The translations under genes and the position numbers were made by a program. The notes beneath the pieces were generated by a model that was not told the DNA's origin, searched no databases, and saw only the letters and a list, made by a program, of their open reading frames with translations. From Zobellia nedashkovskayae (GTDB lineage: Bacteria; Bacteroidota; Bacteroidia; Flavobacteriales; Flavobacteriaceae), in NCBI RefSeq assembly GCF_015330125.1, contig NZ_JADDXR010000002.1, positions 3,856,685 through 3,920,684 on the forward strand: a stretch of 64,000 nucleotides of DNA, in the 5' to 3' direction. Numbering within the stretch: position 1 is the stretch's first letter; every line of letters starts with the position of its first letter. Of the stretch, positions 9,509 to 17,554 are shown in pieces.

Positions 9509-9628
9509 TGAAAGACAAAGAGTTTAAAATGAGTTTTGCACATAAAACCTATTGAACATCTAGGGTTTAAAATGCATTCTCTTGTGCCATCTGCCTTAGC
9601 TGAACTAATTACCAATCCCTATTTCTAG
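9508..9628 (+). pseudogene. Relic of a GHKL (HSP90/MORC-like) ATPase gene of the R-M operon
   Basis: An ATG overlaps the endonuclease stop codon and reads 15 codons to a stop at 9555. One frame over, from 9533 to 9628, the DNA encodes KPIEHLGFKM followed by PSALAELITN. This is the first helix of GHKL ATPases, whose usual form is a KPIEHLG-like start and an AELxxNAxDA motif carrying the Mg-binding Asn. The rest of the gene is missing. MORC/MutL-like ATPases of this kind are known companions of restriction-modification genes. The relic therefore looks like the 5' end of a lost third operon gene, frameshifted and deleted. Confidence 0.6.
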
Positions 9629-9672
9629 TTTGGATACTAAACTACAAATGATGATTTAGGAACAGTAAATAG

Positions 9673-9680
9673 TACCTTTG
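9673..9680 (+). promoter_or_regulatory. Candidate -7 element for the DUF2130 gene
   Basis: TACCTTTG matches the Bacteroidota -7 consensus TAnnTTTG exactly and lies 43 bp before the DUF2130 start codon. No good TTG element is visible at the expected distance, so this is a moderate call. Confidence 0.4.
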
Positions 9681-9722
9681 AAAGGTTGGTAAAGACCAAT
9701 ATTTAGAGAATTAAAAGAATAC

Positions 9723-10985
9723 ATGAAAGAAGATACTCAAATAAAATGTCCAAACTGCGGCACATCAATAGATGTACAAGATATTTTGGCGCATCAACTT
9801 GAAGAAGAAATCAAACAAAAATATCAGTCTCAAATTGCCGTAGAAAAGAAACGTTACGAATTTGAGCAAGAGAAACTGAAGCGTGAAAAAGCAGAGTTTC
9901 AAGAGAAGAAAAAGCAAGAAAACGAGCTTTTTCAAGAGCGTTTAGAAAATCAATTAAAAGAGGGCAAGAAAGAAATAGAGTCCAAGCTTAAGCTCAAATT
10001 AAAAGAAGAACAGTCTGAACAGTTTGATGCTTTACAAAAGGAACTGAACGAGAAATCTGAGCAAATTAAAGAGCTCAATAGAACCAAGGCCGAAATTGAA
10101 AAGCTAAAACGCGAAAAATCCGAGCTTAAAGAGATTGCAGAAGCAGAATCTCAAAAGAAATTGAACGAGATTCTTATTGCAGAGAAAGAGAAGATCAAGA
10201 AATCCGAGGAAGATAAAAACGAATTGCGTTTTAAAGAAATGCAAAAGCAATTAGAAGACCAAAAGAAGCTTACCGAGGAAATGAAACGTAAGCAAGAGCA
10301 GGGTTCTATGCAATTGCAAGGCGAAGTTCAAGAACTGGCCATTGAGGAATGGTTGGCGGCTCAATTTCCGTTAGACTCAATAGAAGAAATTAAGAAAGGC
10401 GCTAGAGGCGGAGATTGTATTCAGGTTGTGAATACCCGTGCCGCACAAAATTGCGGGTCCATTTATTACGAAAGTAAACGTACCAAAGATTTTCAGCCTA
10501 CTTGGATAGAAAAGTTCAAAGCGGATATTAGGGATAGAGGCGCTACTATTGGCGTTTTGGTTACCGAGGTTATGCCCTCCGGTATGGATAGAATGGGTCT
10601 GAGAGATGGTATTTGGATATGTAATTATGACGAATTCAAAGGCCTTTGCGCCGTTTTAAGGGAAACCATTGTTAAACTGGATACGGCCATTAGTTCCCAA
10701 GAAAACAAAGGAGATAAAATGGATATGCTGTACACCTTTCTAACAGGTAATACCTTTAGAATGCAGGTAGAAGCCATAGTAGAAGGCTTCACCCAGATGA
10801 AAACCGATTTAGAGAGCGAGAAACGCTCCATGCAGCGTATTTGGAAGCAGCGTGAAAAGCAAATCGAGAAAGTGGTTACGAATACCATAGATATGTACGG
10901 CTCTATAAAAGGGATTGCCGGAAACGCCATACAATCGGTTAAAGCATTGGAATTACCGGGTGGCGATGAGGATGAGTTGTTTTAA
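9723..10985 (+). CDS. DUF2130 protein: zinc-ribbon-like end, long coiled coil and a predicted nuclease-like domain
   Basis: A 420-residue protein of the DUF2130 family. It starts with a CPNCG half zinc-ribbon, followed by about 170 residues of highly charged Glu/Lys-rich coiled coil (roughly residues 25-200). The C-terminal globular domain holds ARGGDCIQ and, about 20 residues later, YYESKRTK. The D...ExK spacing resembles a PD-(D/E)xK nuclease core and recalls the coiled-coil nuclease RmuC. This suggests a DNA-associated role, but no activity is established. It is separately transcribed from the R-M unit (214 bp gap with a candidate promoter) and ends at a strong terminator. Its codon use resembles the host genes rather than the AT-rich R-M genes. 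Confidence 0.8.
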   Translation: MKEDTQIKCPNCGTSIDVQDILAHQLEEEIKQKYQSQIAVEKKRYEFEQEKLKREKAEFQEKKKQENELFQERLENQLKEGKKEIESKLKLKLKEEQSEQFDALQKELNEKSEQIKELNRTKAEIEKLKREKSELKEIAEAESQKKLNEILIAEKEKIKKSEEDKNELRFKEMQKQLEDQKKLTEEMKRKQEQGSMQLQGEVQELAIEEWLAAQFPLDSIEEIKKGARGGDCIQVVNTRAAQNCGSIYYESKRTKDFQPTWIEKFKADIRDRGATIGVLVTEVMPSGMDRMGLRDGIWICNYDEFKGLCAVLRETIVKLDTAISSQENKGDKMDMLYTFLTGNTFRMQVEAIVEGFTQMKTDLESEKRSMQRIWKQREKQIEKVVTNTIDMYGSIKGIAGNAIQSVKALELPGGDEDELF

Positions 10986-11010
10986 AAACGTCTGGAATTA
11001 AGTAATTAAA

Positions 11011-11057
11011 AAAGCCATAGAATTACCTTTAATTAGGGTTTCTATGGCTTTAGTTTT
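11011..11057 (+). terminator. Rho-independent terminator after DUF2130
   Basis: A perfect 12-bp stem (11011-11022 with 11040-11051) is followed by a T-rich tail at 11054-11058. It lies 26 bp after the DUF2130 stop and could also act for the opposite strand. Confidence 0.85.
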
Positions 11058-11153
11058 TAAAGTCGTACGCTAGTTTTTCAGATGTATAAAATAACAAAGC
11101 CCAATTTAACATTGGATTTTGTTATGTTGTATTTATAAAAAGTCTTAAGTCAA

Positions 11154-12200
11154 CTACTTTATTTTACCAATAAACTCTAGGATTTCCGCTGCGAACAGTT
11201 CCTTTTCACTAGCCATAGGATTATGTCCTGATCGTTCAAAAATTAGCAACTCTTTGTCTTCTGACCCAATATTGTCAAACGCTTCTTGAGCAAATTTAGT
11301 AGGAACTATTAAGTCATGTTTTCCGGTAATAATTAAAGATGGAACGGTAATTTCAGAAAGTCTATCGGTATAAGATATATCCTCCCAAAGTCCGTTGTTT
11401 GTCAATATTTTTAGAATTTGACCAGAGTTCCATAGGGCCATGAATACGTTGTAGTTAACGCCAATTTCATCTTCCCAATTTTCCTCATTAATTATATCAT
11501 CTTCAGCCAGTTGTTCTTCTGCTGTAAAGGCTTCACGATTTAAATCAAAAAAATTATCTTCGTTATAAGTAGGCGAAACGTTATCAACTAACTGCAACAC
11601 CGTTTCCCAATAGTCAACACTATTATCTAAAACTATTTGTTCGTTTGCTATTTTTGCGTGGTTGGTAATATATTCCAAATACATTCCTTTAGGGTCGTGA
11701 GCCCCATCTACATCGATCCAACCAATGAACTCCTCTTGACCTTTCAATAGGGTAGCGGTACCTAAGGTGCCTCCCCAGCTATGGCCCATTAAAACTAATT
11801 TAGAATCGTCTCCATATTTTTCTTTTATCACCTTTGCCAAAGCTAAAACATCCTCGGCCATTAGGTCTACAGTCACTTCCTTTTCTAAATACTTGCCTTG
11901 GGAAACACCAGAACCGCGTTGGTCAAAATACACTACGGCATACTTTTCTTCAATTGTTTCTATGAATGTTTCTGTCCTGTAGGTTAAACCAAAACCTCCC
12001 GGACCTCCATTCAATACAATCAGGAATGTTTTTTCTGTAGCGTTCCCATGAACATAAGCGGGCATATCCGCATTTTCATGACGCACAAAAAAGGTTTCAC
12101 TTAAATTATCTATCGCATCATCAGAAGAACAAGAGAAAAGACTAAATAATGCAACTACTAGAAGAAGTGGTGTTATACGGGTTAGAGTAGTTCTTAGCAT
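11154..12200 (-). CDS. Alpha/beta hydrolase lipoprotein, proline-iminopeptidase-like
   Basis: A 348-residue hydrolase with a lipoprotein leader ending in LFSLFSCSS, so it is probably anchored in the cell envelope. The mature part has the NGGPGG oxyanion motif found in proline iminopeptidases (S33 family), the nucleophile elbow GHSWGG, and a late ERSGHNP motif carrying the catalytic His. An Asp in TGKHDLI completes the triad. It could release N-terminal proline or hydrolyse small esters or amides; the substrate is not certain. Its start codon overlaps the stop of the upstream gene (TAATG), which shows translational coupling. Confidence 0.85.
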   Translation of the reverse strand: MLRTTLTRITPLLLVVALFSLFSCSSDDAIDNLSETFFVRHENADMPAYVHGNATEKTFLIVLNGGPGGFGLTYRTETFIETIEEKYAVVYFDQRGSGVSQGKYLEKEVTVDLMAEDVLALAKVIKEKYGDDSKLVLMGHSWGGTLGTATLLKGQEEFIGWIDVDGAHDPKGMYLEYITNHAKIANEQIVLDNSVDYWETVLQLVDNVSPTYNEDNFFDLNREAFTAEEQLAEDDIINEENWEDEIGVNYNVFMALWNSGQILKILTNNGLWEDISYTDRLSEITVPSLIITGKHDLIVPTKFAQEAFDNIGSEDKELLIFERSGHNPMASEKELFAAEILEFIGKIK

Positions 12201-12820
12201 TATTTTTTCTTTTTAAAATTAAAACGGTATCCATATTCTAAAGAAACCACCGGTAAAGAACCTGCGTTATAGTCTGTACGTACAGAAAAGTTTACATTAA
12301 AATAACGGCCTGTGAGCTTTTTGCCTTTTCGTTGTTTTCCAAAACCAATGGAGAGTGAAGGTGAGTAATACCCTCTGCCTGCTAAGAAAACTTTATCAAC
12401 ATCATCTCCGTTAACTTCGTACGTTTCTGGTAAAAATGAGCGGTAATAGCCCAAAGGGTTGAACTCCACACTAATCTGTTTTCCTTTATGATTTGTTCTG
12501 CGCCACGTAAGTCCGTAGTTCGTAAAGAGTCCCGTATTTGTGTTGTTGAAGAAATTGGTGGTAACACCCAAATTACCATTCAGTAAAAATTGATGTGTGA
12601 TGGTCTTGTTGCCACTTTTGCGTTCTTTGACCTTTGAATTCTCTTTCCACAAGTATTCGGTACCAACGTTAATTCCGTTGTTCCATAGGAGGTTGCCAAA
12701 ATAACTTGCTTTGAATTCTGTACGGTCTAAAAAAGATTCCGGTAATTCTGATGGTTCTTTCTTTTGGGCCTGTAAATGGGTACAACCTAAAAAAAGAAAT
12801 AAGGGTAGATGTTTTATCAT
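12200..12820 (-). CDS. Hypothetical secreted protein, possibly a small outer-membrane barrel
   Basis: A 206-residue protein with a signal peptide (MIKHLPLFLFLGCTHLQAQ; a lipobox-like LGCT is also possible). The mature part shows alternating hydrophobic/aromatic and polar residues in short strands and ends in VSLEYGYRFNFKKKK. This aromatic strand, with an F near the end, is reminiscent of outer-membrane beta-barrel proteins. I do not recognise a named family. It is the first gene of a two-gene unit with the hydrolase lipoprotein, to which it is coupled by a TAATG overlap. The two products may therefore act together in the envelope. Confidence 0.65.
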   Translation of the reverse strand: MIKHLPLFLFLGCTHLQAQKKEPSELPESFLDRTEFKASYFGNLLWNNGINVGTEYLWKENSKVKERKSGNKTITHQFLLNGNLGVTTNFFNNTNTGLFTNYGLTWRRTNHKGKQISVEFNPLGYYRSFLPETYEVNGDDVDKVFLAGRGYYSPSLSIGFGKQRKGKKLTGRYFNVNFSVRTDYNAGSLPVVSLEYGYRFNFKKKK

Positions 12821-13121
12821 TTCTTGATTTTAAGTCGTAAATATATAAGGCGAAGAATAAAACAAATGCTAATTGTGATATTGTTAAGTAGTAATTAACA
12901 GTGATTTATGAGTTGTATTATCTTACATATTTCTGTTCTAATCAAAAAAATAGGGCAAGTTACTAATAATAAAACCGTAACCAATTTAGAAATTACAATG
13001 TATCAAAATTTACTTTAACATAGCAAGTATTGCAAGGGTTGCTAAGTTTTCCGGGTATTCAGGAAAGGTGTTAAAAGTAGATTAAGCTGATATCAACTTA
13101 CTAAAACCGAACCTTTAAACC
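12821..13121. other. Intergenic region without recognised genes
   Basis: About 300 bp of AT-rich sequence between the ends of two minus-strand units. It should hold the promoter of the 12820 gene. I see no RNA gene, repeat or convincing promoter motif. Confidence 0.5.
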
Positions 13122-13442
13122 CTAAATTTTTGGGTCGGGATTTAAAGTGTTTTCTCCACCATCCTGTACTAAAAGCATATTCATTGTAGAAGAAGCATGA
13201 CGGTATTTTACGGCCTCTTGGTATTCAGGGTCCGCAAACCAATCATCTACGCTCTTTCTATTAGGAAACTCTAAAATTACCATTCTATCATTGTACGGTG
13301 TTCCTTCTACCGTAGAAACCGCTTCTCCACGCGTTAGGAATTTACCTCCGTATTTCTCCACTGTTTTAGGGGTTCTATCGGTATATTTTCGATAGGTTTC
13401 AAAATCATGAATAGTCATCATTGCAATTACATAGGTAGCCAT
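13122..13442 (-). CDS. DUF1330 (dimeric alpha-beta barrel) protein
   Basis: A 106-residue cytoplasmic protein with the DUF1330 pattern: an N-terminal strand YVIAMMTIHD, a central KYGGKFLTRGE motif, RMVILEFPN and the helix DWFADPEYQEAVKYRH. The family has a dimeric ferredoxin-like fold related to small monooxygenases and isomerases, with no settled reaction. It is the last of three genes (quinone oxidoreductase, leucine dehydrogenase, DUF1330) separated by fewer than 10 bp. It probably shares the MarR-controlled promoter upstream of the oxidoreductase. Confidence 0.88.
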   Translation of the reverse strand: MATYVIAMMTIHDFETYRKYTDRTPKTVEKYGGKFLTRGEAVSTVEGTPYNDRMVILEFPNRKSVDDWFADPEYQEAVKYRHASSTMNMLLVQDGGENTLNPDPKI

Positions 13443-13448
13443 AGGTTT

Positions 13449-14510
13449 TTATTTATTTGTGTTGGTCTTAGCTTGGTTTATCCAGTCTTTGGCAATTTCG
13501 TCCGCCACTTCAGAAGTCGGTCGTTTTTCGTTTTTCGCTTTTTTCAAAAGGTTTAAGATGATATTGTATAAACCCGAAACCCGTTCTTTGGAGTCTTCCA
13601 TTGTAGGTTTTGAGAATATTCTAGATCCCGCACCCATCATTCCACCGGCATTGATAACATAATCGGGTACATAGGTAATTCCCAATTCCATAAGCTGTTT
13701 TCCGTGTGCAGCGGTAGCCAATTGATTATTGGCAAGTCCGCAAATGCCTTTGGCCTTTATTTCATTGATGGTAGCATCATTGATAATGGCACCCATAGCA
13801 CAGGGAGCAAAAATATCTACTTCGGTAGTATGTATTTCTTTAGGGGAAACGGCCGTTGCTCCATAGGCTTTCACAACAAAATCCACCGCTTCTTGATTTA
13901 CATCTGCCACCACCAATTGTGCACCTGCCTCATGCAAAAGTCGGGATAATTCTCTTCCTGTGGCTCCCAACCCTTGAATAGCGACCTTTTTTTGTGATAG
14001 ATCAGTAGAGTTCCATAGGTGCATTGCCGCGGCTCTGATGCCTGTAAATCCACCAAAAGCGGTAAACAAAGAGGGGTTGAAACCAGTAGGGTATTGGCTT
14101 GCCCTGGCAAATATAAAATCGCAATTTTCAGCTAATACATCTGCATCTTCAGGACCGACACCTACATCAATAGCGGTCCAATACCTTCCGTTTAAATGCT
14201 GGACATGTTTTGAGAACGCCCGTAACAATTGCCTTTTATTCGGCGTGTTGGGGTCGGCAATAATAACACATTTGCCGCCGCCCAATGGCAGTCCTGCGAT
14301 GGCATTTTTATAGCTCATGCCTTCTGAGAGACGAAGTACATCTGTAAGTGCATCGTCATAGGTTTCGTAGGGATACATGCGGCATCCTCCCGCTGCAGGG
14401 CCTAAAGCGGTATTATGTATGGCGATTATGGCATGTAGGCCCACACTGGCGTCATGACAATATATTACTTGCTCATGGGCGTTAAAATCTTTGTGGTTGA
14501 AAACGGACAT
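13449..14510 (-). CDS. Glu/Leu/Phe/Val dehydrogenase family, probably leucine dehydrogenase
   Basis: A 353-residue NAD-dependent amino-acid dehydrogenase. The glycine-rich substrate site LPLGGGKCVI includes the catalytic lysine. The Rossmann motif is VAIQGLGATGRELS, and PDYVINAGGM is a conserved C-terminal element. Its length fits leucine/valine dehydrogenases of Firmicutes and Bacteroidota rather than the longer glutamate dehydrogenases. It reversibly deaminates branched-chain amino acids to keto acids with NADH. It sits in the middle of a tight three-gene operon, 9 bp after the quinone oxidoreductase and 6 bp before DUF1330. Confidence 0.9.
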   Translation of the reverse strand: MSVFNHKDFNAHEQVIYCHDASVGLHAIIAIHNTALGPAAGGCRMYPYETYDDALTDVLRLSEGMSYKNAIAGLPLGGGKCVIIADPNTPNKRQLLRAFSKHVQHLNGRYWTAIDVGVGPEDADVLAENCDFIFARASQYPTGFNPSLFTAFGGFTGIRAAAMHLWNSTDLSQKKVAIQGLGATGRELSRLLHEAGAQLVVADVNQEAVDFVVKAYGATAVSPKEIHTTEVDIFAPCAMGAIINDATINEIKAKGICGLANNQLATAAHGKQLMELGITYVPDYVINAGGMMGAGSRIFSKPTMEDSKERVSGLYNIILNLLKKAKNEKRPTSEVADEIAKDWINQAKTNTNK

Positions 14511-14519
14511 ATTGTTAGT

Positions 14520-15494
14520 TTATGGAATGAGTACAATGGATTGGGTGAGTGTTCTAGAGGCTAGGAGCTCGTGTGCTTTCGAAGCCTCTTTCAATGGCAT
14601 TTGAAGTGGTTCGGTAGTTTTGATGTCGCCCTTTTCAATTGCCTTAAAGAGGGTCTGGCTCATATGCAAAAGTTCTTGCCGTTTGCGGACATAATGAAAA
14701 ATCATAGGACGGGAAAGGGTAGCGGATTTCTTGGCCAGCATAGAAACCTCAAAATTTTCGATAGGTCCTGATGATTGTCCAAAATTCACCAAATGACCTC
14801 CAAAATCTAGGGAAGCCAGTGAATCGTAAAAAGTATCTTTCCCAACACTATCGTATATGATTCTCAGGCCTGTACCGTTGGTAATATCCATAACGCGGTC
14901 ATAGACATTTTCTTCCCTGTACCGTATAATATGGTCACAGCCCTTATTTTTTGCGATTTCGGCCTTGACATCGGACCCTACTGTACCCAAAACCATTGCG
15001 CCCCTGTTTTTTGCTTCCTGAACCAAAAGCTGACCTACACCGCCTGCAGCAGCATGAACAAGAATAGCATTACCTTTTTGAATCCGGGCCACTTTATTCG
15101 CAAGCATTTGTACCGTTAGCCCTTTAAGAATGACCGAGGCAGCGGTAACATCACTAATATCGTCGGGAATGGGGACAGCTATAGCTGCAGGAAGACTTCG
15201 TTCAGAAGCATAACCGCCGTAACCGGAAGTAATGTACGCAACACGGTCGCCTATAGAAAAAGAAGTAACCTCACTGCCAATTTTTGTAATGACGCCGGCA
15301 CCTTCAATTCCAGGAATTCCTGGTAAAGAGAGTGTTTTATATAATCCGGAACGTACATAAATATCATGAAAATTAATACCGATTACCGTTTGCCGAATCA
15401 CTATTTCATCTGGTTTAGGTGTGATGGGAGAGAGGTCTGTTAATTTTAATACCTCTGGAGCACCATAACTGGATATTTGAATAGCTTTTGCCAT
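14520..15494 (-). CDS. Zinc-independent quinone oxidoreductase (medium-chain dehydrogenase family)
   Basis: A 324-residue NADPH:quinone reductase-like enzyme. The N-terminal GroES-like domain carries NFHDIYVRSGLY and IPGIEGAGVI, and the cofactor motif is AAAGGVGQLLVQ. It lacks the catalytic zinc ligands of alcohol dehydrogenases, as expected for QorA-type enzymes. It probably reduces quinones or reactive carbonyls during stress. It is the first gene of a three-gene operon and diverges from a marR gene. The 105-bp gap contains two copies of a palindromic site over a good promoter, so it is very likely the regulator's target. Confidence 0.9.
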   Translation of the reverse strand: MAKAIQISSYGAPEVLKLTDLSPITPKPDEIVIRQTVIGINFHDIYVRSGLYKTLSLPGIPGIEGAGVITKIGSEVTSFSIGDRVAYITSGYGGYASERSLPAAIAVPIPDDISDVTAASVILKGLTVQMLANKVARIQKGNAILVHAAAGGVGQLLVQEAKNRGAMVLGTVGSDVKAEIAKNKGCDHIIRYREENVYDRVMDITNGTGLRIIYDSVGKDTFYDSLASLDFGGHLVNFGQSSGPIENFEVSMLAKKSATLSRPMIFHYVRKRQELLHMSQTLFKAIEKGDIKTTEPLQMPLKEASKAHELLASRTLTQSIVLIP

Positions 15495-15532
15495 ATTCTT
15501 GTTTTCGGATTAATTATAAAGGGAATATAAAA

Positions 15533-15551
15533 TACTTGCTTTAGGCAAATA
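15533..15551. promoter_or_regulatory. Candidate MarR operator, imperfect copy
   Basis: TACTTG-N7-CAAATA, a one-mismatch form of the perfect palindrome 29 bp away. It overlaps the -7 element and transcription start of the quinone oxidoreductase promoter. Confidence 0.6.
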
Positions 15552-15577
15552 TAAAAATTAATACTTGACAAAAGCAA
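15546..15577 (-). promoter_or_regulatory. Promoter for the quinone oxidoreductase operon
   Basis: On the minus strand TTG (15577-15575) is followed, after 21 bp, by TATATTTG (15553-15546). This fits the Bacteroidota pattern of TTG/TTTG at -33 and TAnnTTTG at -7. The start codon at 15494 would give a leader of about 45 bases. Confidence 0.65.
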
Positions 15578-15580
15578 GTA
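15562..15580. promoter_or_regulatory. Candidate MarR operator, perfect palindrome
   Basis: TACTTG-N7-CAAGTA, a perfect 6-bp inverted repeat typical in size for MarR dimers. It overlaps the -33 elements of both divergent promoters, so one bound dimer could repress both genes. Confidence 0.7.
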
Positions 15581-15595
15581 ATTAATGTAGATTTG
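15565..15595 (+). promoter_or_regulatory. Promoter for the marR gene, apparently leaderless
   Basis: TTG (15565-15567), a 20-bp spacer and TAGATTTG (15588-15595) match the Bacteroidota promoter consensus. The ATG at 15600 lies only 4 bases after the -7 element, so the transcript would begin at or next to the start codon. Confidence 0.65.
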
Positions 15596-15599
15596 GATT

Positions 15600-16055
15600 A
15601 TGAGATTAGAAACGATAGATCGGATACGGGCATTCAATAGATATTATGTTAGGGCGATAGGGCTATTGGAGAATACCGTAGTCAAGAGTGGTTTTACGCT
15701 TACGGAAGCACACATCATCAATGAAGTGAATGCCACACCGAACACCACGGCAACGGAAATCAATAAAAAGTTGAAGCTGGACGAGGGATATTTGAGCAGG
15801 GTAATCAAAAAATTGATTTCTAACTCCCTTTTGACAAAATCACGCTCCGCAACGGACAAACGTGCGTACGTAATTAACTTAACCGAAAAGGGAAGAGCGG
15901 AATATCAAAAACTGGATAGTCGTTCTACGGAACTAGTAGCCTCAAATATTAGCAATCTAGATAATAAAGAGACTGTAGAACTTGCCAACCTCATGGATAG
16001 GATTCAGTTTCTTTTAGAGAAAAATACTTCGCTAGAGAAGGACGTTATAAGCTGA
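15600..16055 (+). CDS. MarR-family transcriptional regulator
   Basis: A 151-residue winged-helix regulator. Helices 1-2 (IDRIRAFNRYYVRAIGLL) form the dimer interface. The DNA-binding part includes TATEINKKLKLDEGYLSRVIKKL as recognition helix region, and a wing follows around SRSATDKRAYVINLTEKG. It is divergent from the quinone oxidoreductase/leucine dehydrogenase/DUF1330 operon and probably represses both itself and that operon through two 19-bp palindromes in the gap. MarR proteins usually release DNA on binding phenolic or oxidising ligands, which would suit a quinone reductase target. The start at 15600 gives the normal family N-terminus. Confidence 0.92.
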   Translation: MRLETIDRIRAFNRYYVRAIGLLENTVVKSGFTLTEAHIINEVNATPNTTATEINKKLKLDEGYLSRVIKKLISNSLLTKSRSATDKRAYVINLTEKGRAEYQKLDSRSTELVASNISNLDNKETVELANLMDRIQFLLEKNTSLEKDVIS

Positions 16056-16341
16056 GCAATTTAGCTACTCTTAAAATTCCGAAACTTCGCGTAACGACAT
16101 CCTTTATTACCTCTAAAATTACAACCAAAGATTTGGATAGGACGATACTAAAAAATTAATAAGAAGTATTACTTTTATAGAATTATATGTGAGCTTAAGT
16201 ATTTGTATTAGTGTAATTTAAAATATTACAATTAAAGCTAAAGATTAATAGTCTATATCTGTGACGTGACTGTAAAATAAGCGTTTGACTAAAGCGGATT
16301 AATATTAAACGGCTCCGGCGGAACTAACAGATATTTTTTAT

Positions 16342-16704
16342 TTACAACAAATGCTGAATATTTTCAATATTGGCTCTATGATATGAAATAAGTCGGTTCA
16401 GAGACAGCTCGTAGCTCAACTGTTTTACCGAATCACTAAGGTCGCTTTTAACGATTTTGTCCAGATTTTCTGTCATTTCATTCACAATGGAATCTATGGT
16501 GTTACCAGGGTTCACATGAAGTTTTCGGAGCATTTCGGACGTCTGTTCCTCATGTGTGCAACTAAACTTTACGTAGTTGCTTAATAGATTTTGCATTCTA
16601 CTCTCTAGAAAACTGATATCGCTCCCGTTAAAATAGTGGTTTACCTGTTTCGCTATGGCATAGAGGTTGCTCATCTCTTTTCCTAATAATTCGTCTTTGG
16701 TCAT
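16342..16704 (-). CDS. Small all-helical protein, ferritin-like/DUF892-like
   Basis: A 120-residue protein predicted to be entirely helical. The second helix region carries KFSCTHEEQTSEMLRKL and the last one RLISYHRANIENIQHLL. The arrangement of Glu/His residues and the four-helix length recall the DUF892 (YciF-like) ferritin-like family, but the similarity is weak and the metal ligands are incomplete. No signal peptide is present. It is transcribed alone, with 286 bp on its 3' side and 136 bp on its 5' side. I am unsure of the family but consider the gene real from its length and codon use. Confidence 0.55.
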   Translation of the reverse strand: MTKDELLGKEMSNLYAIAKQVNHYFNGSDISFLESRMQNLLSNYVKFSCTHEEQTSEMLRKLHVNPGNTIDSIVNEMTENLDKIVKSDLSDSVKQLSYELSLNRLISYHRANIENIQHLL

Positions 16705-16840
16705 TTTTCCCGTTTAATGTGATGTATTTATATATGTAGTTTATGTATATCACGGAAAATAGACGTTCGTAGCCACTTCGCCGGGCTCATTCCGTAAAAA
16801 TAGTGACACTGTTACAAGCGGCTTATGAAACCTTCAGACA

Positions 16841-17554
16841 TTACTCATAGAACTCCGCAACATCATCTAACGACTTTCTTTTAATATCCGGCACGTAGGT
16901 CGGCGATTTTGGATAGCCTACGGGCAATAATAAAAAAGCACGTTCATTACTGGGTCGGTTTAATAGCTTCGCCAAGAAATTCATAGGGCTTGGGGTATGG
17001 GTCAACGTAACTAAACCTGCATTATGAATAGCGGTGATAAGCATGCCACAGGCAATACCCACAGATTCATTTACGTAGTAATTATTCAGTTTTTCGCCTT
17101 CATCACCAAGGTCATGCACTTTTTTAAAAACAATGATCAACCAAGGAGCAATCTCTAAAAAAGGTTTGTACATATTCGTACCCATCGGTTGCAAGTCTTT
17201 CTTCCATCGGTCGCTCATTCGGCTTTCGTAGCTTTCCTTTTCTTCGGCCTCGGCAGCTTCCTTAATCTTGGTTTTAAGGGCAGGGTTGGAGACCGCACAG
17301 AATGTCCAAGGTTGTTTATGGGCACCAGAAGGAGCTGTTGAAGCTGTTTTTATTAAAGTCTCTATAACTTCCTTAGGTACAGGGGTATCCGCATATTCCC
17401 GAACCGATCGTCTTTTGTTCAAATGAGAATAGAGTGCCTGACTTTGTTTTAGCAGTTCTTTTTGGGAGAGTACATTTTCTTGGTAGCGTACATGCTTGTG
17501 ACCGTTAATGATAATATAAGGTTCGGTTGCCATTGCGTTGGTGTATTTATTCAA
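16841..17554 (-). CDS. Iodotyrosine deiodinase (IYD)-like flavin reductive dehalogenase
   Basis: A 237-residue FMN protein of the nitroreductase superfamily that closely resembles iodotyrosine deiodinase. It has the phosphate/FMN motifs RRSVREY and TAPSGAHKQPWTF. The active-site lid carries Glu105, Tyr109 and Lys130 with the -4/+21 spacing of the human IYD residues E157, Y161 and K182 that bind the halotyrosine zwitterion. The C-terminal LLPVGYP and PDIKRKSLDD are also shared. It should remove iodide or bromide from halotyrosines using reduced flavin. The start at 17554 gives an extra seven residues; an in-frame ATG at 17533 would lie better placed after the TATATTTG-like element at 17573-17566. 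It is transcribed alone. Confidence 0.85.
   Translation of the reverse strand: MNKYTNAMATEPYIIINGHKHVRYQENVLSQKELLKQSQALYSHLNKRRSVREYADTPVPKEVIETLIKTASTAPSGAHKQPWTFCAVSNPALKTKIKEAAEAEEKESYESRMSDRWKKDLQPMGTNMYKPFLEIAPWLIIVFKKVHDLGDEGEKLNNYYVNESVGIACGMLITAIHNAGLVTLTHTPSPMNFLAKLLNRPSNERAFLLLPVGYPKSPTYVPDIKRKSLDDVAEFYE

Noticed and set aside
5745..10985. Patatin, R-M and DUF2130 genes as one defence island
   Set aside because: No CBASS cyclase, toxin or other defence gene accompanies the patatin, gaps of over 200 bp separate the units, and composition differs; only the R-M part is supported.
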